Part shown: positions 32,610-41,025 of the stretch, in pieces
Layout of the letters: every line of letters begins with the position of its first letter
How positions within the stretch are numbered: the stretch's first letter is position 1
NCBI GenBank assembly: GCA_964387625.1
Contig: CAYLWN010000004.1
Location: 1-64,000 of the forward strand
Direction of reading: 5' to 3'
From: CAYLWN01 sp964387625
GTDB lineage: Bacteria > Patescibacteriota > Microgenomatia > UBA10105
Length of the DNA: 64,000 nucleotides
Notes under the pieces: generated by a model
Told to the model about the DNA's origin: nothing
What the model saw: the letters and a program-made list of their open reading frames with translations, nothing else
Databases searched by the model: none
Program-made: the position numbers and the translations under genes

Positions 32610-34010
32610 TTATTTCTGTAAAGTGAGTTCCAGAAACACCAAAGAATTTGGGGGCATGACTATATTAGTTGTAAATTTGTGATCACTAACTGTAATTGTT
32701 TTTGAAACAAGTGATTTATCCAATCTATCAATTTTAAATAAATATTGGCCGTTTTCTAAATTAGTTAAAGAAATTGGCACATCTTCGGTATTAGATTTAG
32801 CAGGGTCATAATTGGTCAACAATAATCTAGTTATATTTTCCTTTTGACATGCCAGAGCTTGAACATATGTACCTTCTCCGATAACTCTTAACCAATTACC
32901 CTGAATTTGATTCAACCATAAAAAAGCTTGAAATCTAGGTTTTTGTGATATGCCAAATTTAGGATGGGTTAAAAGTCCCCATCTGCCCCAAAATTTTTTA
33001 TCATGAGGAGAGGGTCCGTCAACCAGTTCAAAAGCAAATAATTTATTGATACCATAAAAAGCATTTCTGACAACTGCCACAGAGTGTGCAGCAGATATTG
33101 ATTCATCATATGAGGCATCAGTTTCAGAATTGATACCCCATTCAGTAATAATTTTAGGAATAAATGCCAGGCGTGGATAACTTTTTAACCAATTATTTAA
33201 ATCAGACACCATTTGAGGAATATCATTGGTTTTCTGTGAGTAAAAATGCCAGGAGAAAAAATCTATCCGTAAATTATTATCAGTCACATATTTAGAAAGA
33301 TCCAAAATCCAATTTTTATAAAGATTGGTGGTTGCCGGCCCGCCAATTTTAAAAGGTAAAGTATTGGTAGCAGTTTGAGCTCCTTTGACAGCATAATCAT
33401 ACAGAGTTAAATAATTTTTATCGCCGTATGTTTTCCAATTTCCGAATAAATCCGGTTCATTCCATACTTCATAATATATATCCTTGATATTTAAATTATT
33501 TCTGCCACTGTAATGCTCAACAGTTGCCCGTACCACATAAGACCAATCATCCCAATTTTGCGGTTTTTCCGTAATGTCGCCATTTACCGCAATTGATGAT
33601 GGCATATAAGATAAAGACAAAAGTGGCGTAGCGCCGGTTTTTCTAATGCTACCCACAATTTTGTCCAAATCTGTAAAATTTAAAAGAATTTGACCCATTG
33701 AATTTTTACTCACCAGATTAAAATGATCGTAAATATGGTCAATTCTCACGTGTTGAGGTTGCAGTTTAGCAATTTCACCCACAACCGGGGCAATCATATC
33801 TCCTGATTCTTCTCCTCCTTGAGCAAAAGAATTCCAAAAGGGAGTAATTGGGCCAAGGCTGTTTGTAACATTAATTGAAATATTAGCTTTGGTGCCGGAG
33901 GCTTTGGATAACAATTGGCGGACTTTTTGATTGTTAATGATCAAAACCGGTAGGATTAACACCAGAAGCAATGGCACAATATAATAAAAGAATTTTCTAA
34001 TTTGATGCAT
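32610..34010 (-). CDS. GH39-like secreted glycoside hydrolase
   Basis: 466 residues. An N-terminal helix (FFYYIVPLLLVLILPVLII) exports or anchors it. A TIM-barrel follows with YYEVWNEPDLFGNW (acid/base Glu in NEP, about 178) and IPKIITEWGINSETD (nucleophile Glu, about 280), as in GH39 beta-xylosidases and alpha-L-iduronidase-like enzymes. A C-terminal beta domain (about 370-466) completes the fold. Substrate cannot be assigned. It stands alone, divergent from the heat-shock operon. Confidence 0.7.
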   Translation of the reverse strand: MHQIRKFFYYIVPLLLVLILPVLIINNQKVRQLLSKASGTKANISINVTNSLGPITPFWNSFAQGGEESGDMIAPVVGEIAKLQPQHVRIDHIYDHFNLVSKNSMGQILLNFTDLDKIVGSIRKTGATPLLSLSYMPSSIAVNGDITEKPQNWDDWSYVVRATVEHYSGRNNLNIKDIYYEVWNEPDLFGNWKTYGDKNYLTLYDYAVKGAQTATNTLPFKIGGPATTNLYKNWILDLSKYVTDNNLRIDFFSWHFYSQKTNDIPQMVSDLNNWLKSYPRLAFIPKIITEWGINSETDASYDESISAAHSVAVVRNAFYGINKLFAFELVDGPSPHDKKFWGRWGLLTHPKFGISQKPRFQAFLWLNQIQGNWLRVIGEGTYVQALACQKENITRLLLTNYDPAKSNTEDVPISLTNLENGQYLFKIDRLDKSLVSKTITVSDHKFTTNIVMPPNSLVFLELTLQK

Positions 34011-34053
34011 AAATTAAGTGTAGCATAACAAAATAATTTAACCATCTCTTTTT

Positions 34054-34140
34054 GTCATTCTGGAGCGAAACAAAGTGGAGCGATAGAATCTTTTTATAGA
34101 GCCTATCGTCTCCGCCTGATGGCGGATCCTCCAGGATGAC
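34054..34140. repeat. R1 element, solo copy
   Basis: It begins GTCATTCTGGAGCGAAAC and ends CCTCCAGGATGAC. An inner palindrome is CCGCCTGATGGCGG, and GATAGAATC...GCCTATCG also pairs. It lies upstream of the CIRCE promoter. Confidence 0.65.
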
Positions 34141-34157
34141 AAATAAAGAAAAAGGGG

Positions 34158-34194
34158 TTGACAAATATTAGCAGTCGTGATTAAATAGTGCTAA
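34158..34194 (+). promoter_or_regulatory. Heat-shock promoter with CIRCE operator
   Basis: TTGACA (34158-34163) and TTAAAT (34181-34186) are 17 bases apart. The CIRCE element spans 34168-34194: TTAGCAGTC, nine bases, then TAGTGCTAA, differing slightly from the TTAGCACTC-N9-GAGTGCTAA consensus. HrcA bound here would block the promoter. A second TATAAT at 34250-34255 may add another start. Confidence 0.85.
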
Positions 34195-34287
34195 ATCCAA
34201 TCTTAAGATACTAATATACGAATATATACTAATAATACTAATTAATTTGTATAATTCGTAAGATTAGTATATTTGTATCATGTTATT

Positions 34288-35016
34288 ATGATTGAACTTT
34301 CAGACCGCCAGATCAAAATTTTAAAAGCCATTGTCGAGGATTACATTGAAACAGCAGAGGCTGTGGGAAGCGAAACTTTGGATAAAAAGTACAATTTAGG
34401 CGTTTCTCCGGCCACTATCAGAAATGAAATGGTAAAACTTACCAAAACCGGTTTTTTGCGTCAACCCCATACCAGCTCAGGCAGAGTGCCCTCATCTACA
34501 GGATTTAAATTTTATATCCAAAACCTGATGCAGCAAAAAGAAATGTCAGTAACTGACGAAGTACAGGTTAAAGAAAAAATCTGGGATTACCGGCAACATG
34601 CAGATAAATTACTGCGCGAAGCTACCAAAGCTTTAGCTGATAAAACTCACGCATTGGCAATTTCTACTACAAAAACCGGGGATATTTACTATTCAGGAAC
34701 CGCCAATCTTTTAGATATGTGGGAATTTTATGATATGTTAGTGACAAAAAATTTGCTTTTTGCCTTGGATCAGTATGATTTTTGGTGGGCCATCTTTGGT
34801 CGGGAAATTCAACCAGCGCCGTATCATGTTTTATTTGGAGAAGATTTTAAGGAAGAATTTTTACATTCCTGTGGAATGGTTTATACGACAGTTTCTACTC
34901 CAAAACTTGAATGCACTATTGGCATAGTCGGACCAAACAGATTAAATTATCCATTGGTAATTCCCATGGTAGCCTATTTTGGTAATTTAATTGGTGATAT
35001 TTCCAAAAATTGGTAA
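34288..35016 (+). CDS. hrcA: Heat-inducible transcription repressor HrcA
   Basis: 242 residues, shorter than the usual ~340. The N-terminal winged helix is typical (LSDRQIKILKAIVEDYIE; NLGVSPATIRNEMVKL; GFLRQPHTSSGRVPSSTGF). The C-terminal GAF-like region is reduced and ends with VAYFGNLIGDISKNW. The ATG at 34288 is preferred over an upstream TTG. It represses its own operon through CIRCE, probably with GroE- or DnaK-type feedback. Confidence 0.9.
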   Translation: MIELSDRQIKILKAIVEDYIETAEAVGSETLDKKYNLGVSPATIRNEMVKLTKTGFLRQPHTSSGRVPSSTGFKFYIQNLMQQKEMSVTDEVQVKEKIWDYRQHADKLLREATKALADKTHALAISTTKTGDIYYSGTANLLDMWEFYDMLVTKNLLFALDQYDFWWAIFGREIQPAPYHVLFGEDFKEEFLHSCGMVYTTVSTPKLECTIGIVGPNRLNYPLVIPMVAYFGNLIGDISKNW

Positions 35017-35038
35017 AAAATAAGTTTGTAAAGAAATT

Positions 35039-35515
35039 ATGAAAAAAATTGATGAATCAGTTTTAAAAGAAAAAGATAAAGCAATAGAAGATTTAAAAAA
35101 ACAATTAAGTGAAGCTCAAGAAAATTGGAAAAGGGCTTTGGCTGATTATCAGAATTTAGAAAAAAGACACAGTGAAGACAGAGTTAATTTTATTAAATTT
35201 TCGATAAAAAATTTTGTCTTAGAATTACTTCCAGTTGTGGATGCTTTAGAAAAAACACATGAGTATCTTCAGGACAAAGGATTGGAATTGTCGTTGAAAC
35301 AATTACATAAAATATTAAAAGCCCAAAACGTAGAAAAAATAAATGTGTTGGGTAAAGATTTTGATATCCAGATGATGGAAGCGGTATCTGTAGCAGATGG
35401 AAAAGAAGATAACAAGGTTATTACTGAATTAAGTCCGGGATATACGCTGCACGGTAGCATTTTAAGACCGGCGAAAGTGATAGTGAGTAAAAACGTACAA
35501 AACTCTAAATCCTAA
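35039..35515 (+). CDS. grpE: Nucleotide exchange factor GrpE
   Basis: 158 residues. An N-terminal coiled coil (about 5-50, with WKRALADYQNLEKRH) precedes the four-helix region (FVLELLPVVDALEKTHE) and the C-terminal beta-wing (GKDFDIQMMEAVSVADG ... TLHGSILRPAKVIVSK). It releases ADP from DnaK. It lies 22 bases after hrcA in the same operon. Confidence 0.93.
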   Translation: MKKIDESVLKEKDKAIEDLKKQLSEAQENWKRALADYQNLEKRHSEDRVNFIKFSIKNFVLELLPVVDALEKTHEYLQDKGLELSLKQLHKILKAQNVEKINVLGKDFDIQMMEAVSVADGKEDNKVITELSPGYTLHGSILRPAKVIVSKNVQNSKS

Positions 35516-35603
35516 ACCCTAAATTCTAAAAAAATATTTTAAAAAATATTTGAATTTGAGATTTTGAATTTATTTAGAGTTTAGAATTTAGAAATTAGAA
35601 TTT
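35500..35603. repeat. R6 degenerate inverted arms between grpE and dnaK
   Basis: The left arm CTCTAAATCCTAAACCCTAA and right arm TTTAGAGTTTAGAATTTAGA are inverted. The spacer holds no gene, so this is an empty copy. It slightly overlaps the end of grpE. Confidence 0.6.
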
Positions 35604-35632
35604 ATATAAAATTTAATTAAGGAGATAAAACT

Positions 35633-37537
35633 ATGTCAAAAATTATCGGTATAGATTTAGGTACAACTAATTCATGTGTAGCTGTTATGGAAGGTGGTTC
35701 ACCAAAAGTGATTCATTCTGCTGAAGGCAGAAATGTCATTCCTTCTGTGGTGGATCCAATAAAACGAATTGTGGGAGATGTAGCTAAACGGCAAATTGTA
35801 ATTCATCCCCAAGATACAGTTTTTTCTATTAAACGCTTAATGGGAAGAAAATTTGCGGATGAAAGCGTGCAAAGAGATATCAAATGGTTGCCATATACTA
35901 TCAAATCAGGACAAAACGGTATGGCGGTTGTAGAAGTACAGGGAAAACAATATACGCCTCAAGAAATTTCCGCCATGATTTTGACCAAAATCAAAGAAGA
36001 CGCGCAAAAATATTTAGGTACCACTATTACCCAAGCAGTGATTACAGTACCGGCATATTTTGATGATGCCCAACGTCAAGCCACTAAACAAGCAGGAGAA
36101 ATTGCCGGTTTGGAGGTAATGAGAATTATCAACGAACCAACTGCTGCGGCTTTGGCTTATGGATTGGACAAGAAAAATGCCCATACTGTGGCTGTGTATG
36201 ATTTAGGTGGAGGAACATTTGATATCACAGTTTTGGAACTTGGTGAAGGAGTTTTTGAAGTCAAAGCCACTAACGGTGACACACATTTGGGTGGAGATGA
36301 TTTTGATAAATTGATTTTGGACTATTTAGCAACTGAATTTAAAAAAGAACACGGTGTGGATTTAAGAAATGATCTGCAAGCATTGCAAAGACTGCGGGAT
36401 GCTGCTGAAAAAGCCAAAATAGAACTTTCCACATCTTTGGAATCGGAAATAAATTTGCCGTTTATTACTCAAGGCAAAGAAGGTCCGTTACATTTGGTGA
36501 TGAAATTATCACGCGCAAAAATGGAATCAATTGTTTTGGAACTGATTCAAAAAACCATTGATCCTGTCAAAGCATGCATCAAAGACGCAGGCGTGACGCT
36601 CAAAGATATAAATGAAGTTGTATTGGTTGGTGGAATGACCAGAATGCCAAAAGTAGTTGAAGTGGTCAAAGAATACTTTGGTAAAACTCCCAATCAGTCA
36701 GTTAATCCTGATGAAGTAGTAGCAGTGGGTGCCGCAGTTCAGGCAGGAGTATTGACCGGAGAAGTCAAAGACATCTTATTGCTTGACGTGACACCTTTGA
36801 CTTTGGGGTTGGAAACTTTGGGAAGCGTGGCAACGCCATTGATTAACCGCAATACCACTATTCCTACTAGTAAATCCCAGGTTTTCTCCACAGCTGCAGA
36901 TAATCAAACATCTGTAGAAATTAATGTTTTACAGGGTGAGCGTCCGATGGCTAATGATAATAAATCATTGGGTAAATTTCATTTGGACGGCATTCCGCCT
37001 GCACCACGAGGCGTGCCGCAAATTGAAGTGTCTTTTGATATAGATGCTTCAGGTATTTTGAGTGTGTCAGCCAAAGATAAAGCCACCGGAAAATCTCAAT
37101 CAATCAGGATTACCGGTTCAACAGGATTATCCAAAGATGAGATTGCCAAAATGCAAAAAGAAGCTGAAGCTCATGCTGATGAAGACAGTAAAGTCAAAGA
37201 AAAAATTGAAGTGAAAAATCAAGCTGACTCTTTGATTTATACGTCTGAAAAAGCTTTGCGTGATGCAGGAGATAAAGTCAAACCGGAAATAAAAACATCT
37301 GTTGAGGAAAAAATAAAAGCTTTGAAAGATGTTTTAGAAAAAGGTACTAAGGAAGAAATTGCCACCAAAACCAAAGAATTATCTGATGCTTTGTCAAAAG
37401 TGGGTGAAGCAATGTATGCGGATAAAGACGAGAAGACGGGCGGACAACCAGACGGGAAGACAGAAAATACACAAGCAAATGGTGAAAAGAAAACCAACGG
37501 CAAAGCAAAAGTAGAAGAAGGAAAGGTAGTAGAATAA
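35633..37537 (+). CDS. dnaK: Chaperone DnaK (Hsp70)
   Basis: 634 residues. The ATPase domain shows IGIDLGTTNSCVAVMEGG, INEPTAAALAYGLD and VYDLGGGTFDITVLELG; the substrate domain includes DVTPLTLGLETLG; a helical lid follows. The tail (about 600-634) is a charged low-complexity run (DEKTGGQPDGKTENTQ) built from short GA-rich DNA units. It lacks the usual EEVD/DDVK-type ending I could name. An AGGAG site lies before the ATG. Works with GrpE and DnaJ. Confidence 0.97.
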   Translation: MSKIIGIDLGTTNSCVAVMEGGSPKVIHSAEGRNVIPSVVDPIKRIVGDVAKRQIVIHPQDTVFSIKRLMGRKFADESVQRDIKWLPYTIKSGQNGMAVVEVQGKQYTPQEISAMILTKIKEDAQKYLGTTITQAVITVPAYFDDAQRQATKQAGEIAGLEVMRIINEPTAAALAYGLDKKNAHTVAVYDLGGGTFDITVLELGEGVFEVKATNGDTHLGGDDFDKLILDYLATEFKKEHGVDLRNDLQALQRLRDAAEKAKIELSTSLESEINLPFITQGKEGPLHLVMKLSRAKMESIVLELIQKTIDPVKACIKDAGVTLKDINEVVLVGGMTRMPKVVEVVKEYFGKTPNQSVNPDEVVAVGAAVQAGVLTGEVKDILLLDVTPLTLGLETLGSVATPLINRNTTIPTSKSQVFSTAADNQTSVEINVLQGERPMANDNKSLGKFHLDGIPPAPRGVPQIEVSFDIDASGILSVSAKDKATGKSQSIRITGSTGLSKDEIAKMQKEAEAHADEDSKVKEKIEVKNQADSLIYTSEKALRDAGDKVKPEIKTSVEEKIKALKDVLEKGTKEEIATKTKELSDALSKVGEAMYADKDEKTGGQPDGKTENTQANGEKKTNGKAKVEEGKVVE

Positions 37538-37543
37538 AACGCC

Positions 37544-37999
37544 GAATGCTAAATGACCAATGATAAATGGCCAATGACAAATAATTAATGGTAAAGTGGA
37601 AATGTGGAGAAAAATGAGCAGGACATACACGATAGAATTTATAAATTTGTATTAACAGTTCTAAACGAAGTAAAAAAAGTTCCTAGAACAACGGAAAACA
37701 TTGTTTTAATTAAACAAGTGATTAGGTCTGCGGGTTCTATTGGTGCAAACGCAGCAGAAGCTGATGGTGCAGAATCAAAGAAAGAATTTATCCACAAATT
37801 TACAATTGCCAAAAAAGAAGCCAAAGAAACTTGGTATTGGTTGTCTATAATTAAAGACTATAATCAACAAATTAAAGATAAATTTATGAATTTGCTTGAT
37901 GAAAATCAACAAATCATTGCTATAATAAGCAAAATCATCATAAATTCAAAAAATAGTTTTCTATTTTATTTAGCATTTAGCATTTATAATTTAGCATTG
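37544..37999 (+). mobile_element. Candidate cassette: four-helix-bundle gene between inverted degenerate arms
   Basis: The left arm (37544-37582) reads GAATGCTAAATGACCAATG and similar units. The right arm (37969-37999) reads TTTAGCATTTAGCATTTAT and TTTAGCATTG, the inverse. The enclosed gene splits dnaK from dnaJ. Its last residues are encoded by the right arm. The layout parallels the GIY-YIG cassette. Confidence 0.45.
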
Positions 38000-38017
38000 A
38001 ATATATATGGCAACTGA
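37604..38017 (+). CDS. Four-helix-bundle protein (S23/bIVP family)
   Basis: 137 residues, GTG start. The core DRIYKFVLTVLNEVKKVP, IKQVIRSAGSIGANAAEA and KKEFIHKFTIAKKEAKETWY is characteristic of the four-helix-bundle family found in 23S rRNA intervening sequences and as Avd accessory proteins. It probably binds nucleic acid. The final ~17 residues (FYLAFSIYNLALN) come from repeat DNA. It overlaps dnaJ by 11 bases. No rRNA or reverse transcriptase gene is near, so this is a free-standing copy inside a chaperone operon. Confidence 0.85.
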   Translation: MEKNEQDIHDRIYKFVLTVLNEVKKVPRTTENIVLIKQVIRSAGSIGANAAEADGAESKKEFIHKFTIAKKEAKETWYWLSIIKDYNQQIKDKFMNLLDENQQIIAIISKIIINSKNSFLFYLAFSIYNLALNIYGN

Positions 38018-38873
38018 CCGTGATTACTATGAAATTTTAGGTGTGTCAAAAACTGCGACAGATGCAGAACTTAAACGTGCTTACAGAAAACAGGCGTTAG
38101 AGTGGCATCCGGACCGTAATAAATCCAAAGAAGCTGAAAGCAAATTTAAAGAAGTAAACGAAGCTTACGAAGTTTTGTCAACTGCAGAAAAAAGACAAGC
38201 ATATGATCAATATGGACATCAAGCTTTTGCCCAAGGTGGTATGGGAAACGCAGCAGGTGGTCAAAATCCGTTTAGTGGAGGTTTTAACCAAGGTCCATTT
38301 TCATACAGTTATACAACCTCGGGTAACATGGGTGATATGGGTTTCGACTTCGGCGGATTTTCCGATCCATTTGAAATTTTTGAACAATTCTTTGGTGGAC
38401 GGGTAAGACGTGCTCCCCGTAAACCTGTTTATCAATTACAAGTTGATTTTATGGATGCGGTAAATGGGGGAATGAAAGAAGTAGAAATTGACGGAAAAAG
38501 AAAAACCATCAAAATTCCTGCCGGAGTGGATGAAGGCAACAGAATCCGTTTTGACGATTTTGATATTTTGATATCAGTTAGACTTGATAAAAAATTCCGC
38601 CGCGAAGGTGATGATATTTTTATAGATGTGCCCATTACTTTTGCTGATGCAGCATTGGGTACGATTATTGATGTACCAACTATAAGCGGTGAGTTAAAAC
38701 TAAATATTAGGTCCGGCGTCCAACCTAATACTTTGATGAGATTGCGCGGAAAGGGTGTACCTCATGTGCGTGGGTCGGGCCGGGGTGATCAATATGTCAG
38801 ACTCATTGTCCAAGTTCCTACACGACTTAACCACAAGCAAAAAGAATTATTGGAACAACTTCGGGAAGAATAA
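38007..38873 (+). CDS. dnaJ: DnaJ-type co-chaperone lacking the zinc finger (class II)
   Basis: 288 residues. J domain at 1-70 with YRKQALEWHPDRNKSKEAE (HPD present). A Gly/Phe-rich region follows (about 75-125). Next come the two C-terminal beta domains (RKPVYQLQVDFMDAVNGG; VPTISGELKLNIRSGVQP; RLRGKGVPHVRGSGRGDQYV). The four CxxCxGxG repeats of class I DnaJ are absent. It stimulates DnaK ATPase. It is the only DnaJ in this operon, so the class II form appears to take the main role here. Confidence 0.92.
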   Translation: MATDRDYYEILGVSKTATDAELKRAYRKQALEWHPDRNKSKEAESKFKEVNEAYEVLSTAEKRQAYDQYGHQAFAQGGMGNAAGGQNPFSGGFNQGPFSYSYTTSGNMGDMGFDFGGFSDPFEIFEQFFGGRVRRAPRKPVYQLQVDFMDAVNGGMKEVEIDGKRKTIKIPAGVDEGNRIRFDDFDILISVRLDKKFRREGDDIFIDVPITFADAALGTIIDVPTISGELKLNIRSGVQPNTLMRLRGKGVPHVRGSGRGDQYVRLIVQVPTRLNHKQKELLEQLREE

Positions 38874-38877
38874 AATA

Positions 38878-39747
38878 TTAAATATTTTTTAATCCGGTGC
38901 ATCGCCAATTAATTTCCACAGATCTATCATTGACATTTACTACACAAGCCGGGGTGCATTTTGCTTGAATTGGTTCCATTTCAATCCACCAGGTGCCGGT
39001 TGATTCATTGCAGGAATATGTATCTTTAAGTTGTCCCTCATTTGTACATTCACTTTTTTGAGCTAATTGCCGGGCCTCAGAAATGATCATGCTCCGTTTT
39101 GTTTTTATATCAATGCAGACAGTGGGCATAGGCATGGGTGTTGGTAAAATTTTATTTATTGGACTTGGAGTTGGTGATGCACGCAAGTCTAATTTCACAT
39201 CCTGGTACATTTGTAAAAAAACATTTTGATTAACTTTTATTTGCAAGACAAGATTTGATAGTAAATATAAATTTAACAGCAAGAATATAAAAGCAAATAA
39301 AATTCCCCGTATTGTTGCAGTTTTGCTTTTTATTCTTACAAAAGTATTGGTCATCATGTCATGCCAGCCTTGACGATTTTTATCAATCAAAATCCAGATA
39401 AATCCTAAATTTAAAAATAATCCAGATACCCAGTAGCCTAAAATATTTCTTACAAAAGCTCCTTTAAGCGTGAGATAAACTCCTTTACTATTTTCAATAG
39501 TAATACCTGTCAAAATTTTTCCGATTGTGCCCCCAAATGCAGAAATCAAGCATAAATTTATTAAAACCACAATGATAGGAATATAAAGCAGCAGGAAAAT
39601 AAATGCAGCCACAGTCTGATTGATAAGTCCCATAGGTTCGGTATTTTTTAAAGCCATTAAAAACAAGCTTTGATATAAAACTGTCATCAATAAAAAGTCA
39701 ATTAACCAAGCCAAAAATCTTAAAGCAGGTGAAGCGATTTTTTTCAT
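38878..39747 (-). CDS. RDD-family membrane protein with Cys-containing outer tail
   Basis: 289 residues. The RDD domain covers about 1-150 with helices and the family's early Arg-Asp (ALRFLAWLIDFLLMTVLYQS) and the late Asp (LGFIWILIDKNRQGWHDM). A further helix (ILFAFIFLLLNLYLLSN) is followed by a Pro-rich linker and a tail with six cysteines. The start overlaps the upstream gene's stop (ATGA). Transport function is suspected for some RDD proteins but not shown here. Confidence 0.7.
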   Translation of the reverse strand: MKKIASPALRFLAWLIDFLLMTVLYQSLFLMALKNTEPMGLINQTVAAFIFLLLYIPIIVVLINLCLISAFGGTIGKILTGITIENSKGVYLTLKGAFVRNILGYWVSGLFLNLGFIWILIDKNRQGWHDMMTNTFVRIKSKTATIRGILFAFIFLLLNLYLLSNLVLQIKVNQNVFLQMYQDVKLDLRASPTPSPINKILPTPMPMPTVCIDIKTKRSMIISEARQLAQKSECTNEGQLKDTYSCNESTGTWWIEMEPIQAKCTPACVVNVNDRSVEINWRCTGLKNI

Positions 39748-40745
39748 TTACTAAGCTCCTCAGATATAATTTGTGTAAAAAATAAATTCCAGTTACTGGT
39801 TTTAAAAACCGTAAATATAGCATTGACTAAAGAAAAAATATAAATAATTACCATCATAAATAATAAAATTACCAATACAACCGGTATTACCAGTGGCGAA
39901 AATCCTTTACCAATGATTAGAGATACGATACCAATGCCGATGGGAATTCCTAGTAGAGCAAGTATGACAATAGTTGATAAACACGAAACTACACAACCTA
40001 AAGTGCTATTAATCAGACCCATAATTGCTGAAGGAAAAAAATGTTTTCTAGCCATTTGCCAGCCTGTTTTAAACGCTTTTTCAGGTGAAAAATTTTGCAG
40101 GATGATCAGTCTTTGGGCAAAAATGCTACTTATTCCCAATAATATAAACCCACCTATCCAGGTTACTAAACAAGCTAAACCACCTATAAATAACCAGATG
40201 AAATTTACAACAGGAATAAAACTTAAAACCGCAAAAATAATTCCTACAATTAAAGCTGGTAATAATAGCAATCCTAGTGAAATTAACATGTATATAAGTG
40301 TTAGTAATATCAAAGGTTTGATTTTAGAAAGTGCCGGAGGTGATGTGGATTTTAGAGTTGCCGGTTTATTATTTTGGGCTAAATTAATTCCTGTAATTAG
40401 TCCAGCAGTAGCCCAAGATTGCAAAATCCAATTTATCAATGAATATACAATTATAATAGACAAAAAACTCAAGCCTAAAATCAGCCAAATAAAACCCGGT
40501 ATTTGGGATAACCATTGGGTGAATATTGTGGTTTGTGTACCCAATACCGCTTGAGCTTTTTCGGGAATTTCCTGAAGATTTTTATCCTGAAAGTTTTTAA
40601 AAAATTTACTAAAATCCGAGCTGTAACGAAAACCTGCGCTTCCAGCGCTACTGCCTACAATCAATCCATATAGCCATAACCACTTATTTTTCCAAGTAAT
40701 GGTCCAGGATTTTTTGAGAATTTCACCATAATTAATATTTGCCAT
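39744..40745 (-). CDS. Hypothetical polytopic membrane protein
   Basis: 333 residues from the ATG at 40745. About six helices, with an amphipathic N-terminus (NYGEILKKSWTITWKNKWLW) seen in many Patescibacteria membrane proteins of the DUF7544/GDPD-membrane-like type. It shares a four-base overlap with the RDD gene, so the two products probably work together. No catalytic motif is seen. Confidence 0.6.
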   Translation of the reverse strand: MANINYGEILKKSWTITWKNKWLWLYGLIVGSSAGSAGFRYSSDFSKFFKNFQDKNLQEIPEKAQAVLGTQTTIFTQWLSQIPGFIWLILGLSFLSIIIVYSLINWILQSWATAGLITGINLAQNNKPATLKSTSPPALSKIKPLILLTLIYMLISLGLLLLPALIVGIIFAVLSFIPVVNFIWLFIGGLACLVTWIGGFILLGISSIFAQRLIILQNFSPEKAFKTGWQMARKHFFPSAIMGLINSTLGCVVSCLSTIVILALLGIPIGIGIVSLIIGKGFSPLVIPVVLVILLFMMVIIYIFSLVNAIFTVFKTSNWNLFFTQIISEELSK

Positions 40746-40809
40746 AAACAATATTATTAAGTGTAACATTTTTTCAAAATTTATTAAATTGGAAACAGGT
40801 TACCTAAGA

Positions 40810-40975
40810 TTGACGAAAGACGATTAAGTGCTATAATAGAAGACAGTAATTTTTGAGGTGGGATGTTCCCGCCTTTTTTATTAAAAAGAGTAATAAGAAC
40901 CCGCCATAGTTTACTTTGAGCCTTTTCACTACTATTCGTAGACGGCTCAAAGAGCACTTATAGGCGGGGGGAGAA
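40810..40975 (+). promoter_or_regulatory. nusA promoter, early terminator-like hairpin and structured leader
   Basis: TTGACG (40810-40815) and TATAAT (40832-40837) are 16 bases apart. About 13 bases after the expected start comes GGTGGGATGTTCCCGCC (40857-40873), a seven-pair hairpin followed by six T. A longer structure follows: CCCGCC (about 40898) pairs with GGCGGG (40963-40968) around the stem TTTGAGCC...GGCTCAAA. Since CCCGCC occurs twice, the GGCGGG could compete with the first hairpin, as in an attenuator. Confidence 0.55.
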
Positions 40976-41025
40976 AAATTAATGTAATCCTTCATTATTT
41001 TCAGGATTACAAAATTTTTACTATC

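Noticed and set aside
37604..38017. Diversity-generating retroelement based on the four-helix-bundle gene
   Set aside because: No reverse transcriptase, template repeat or variable repeat is seen nearby.
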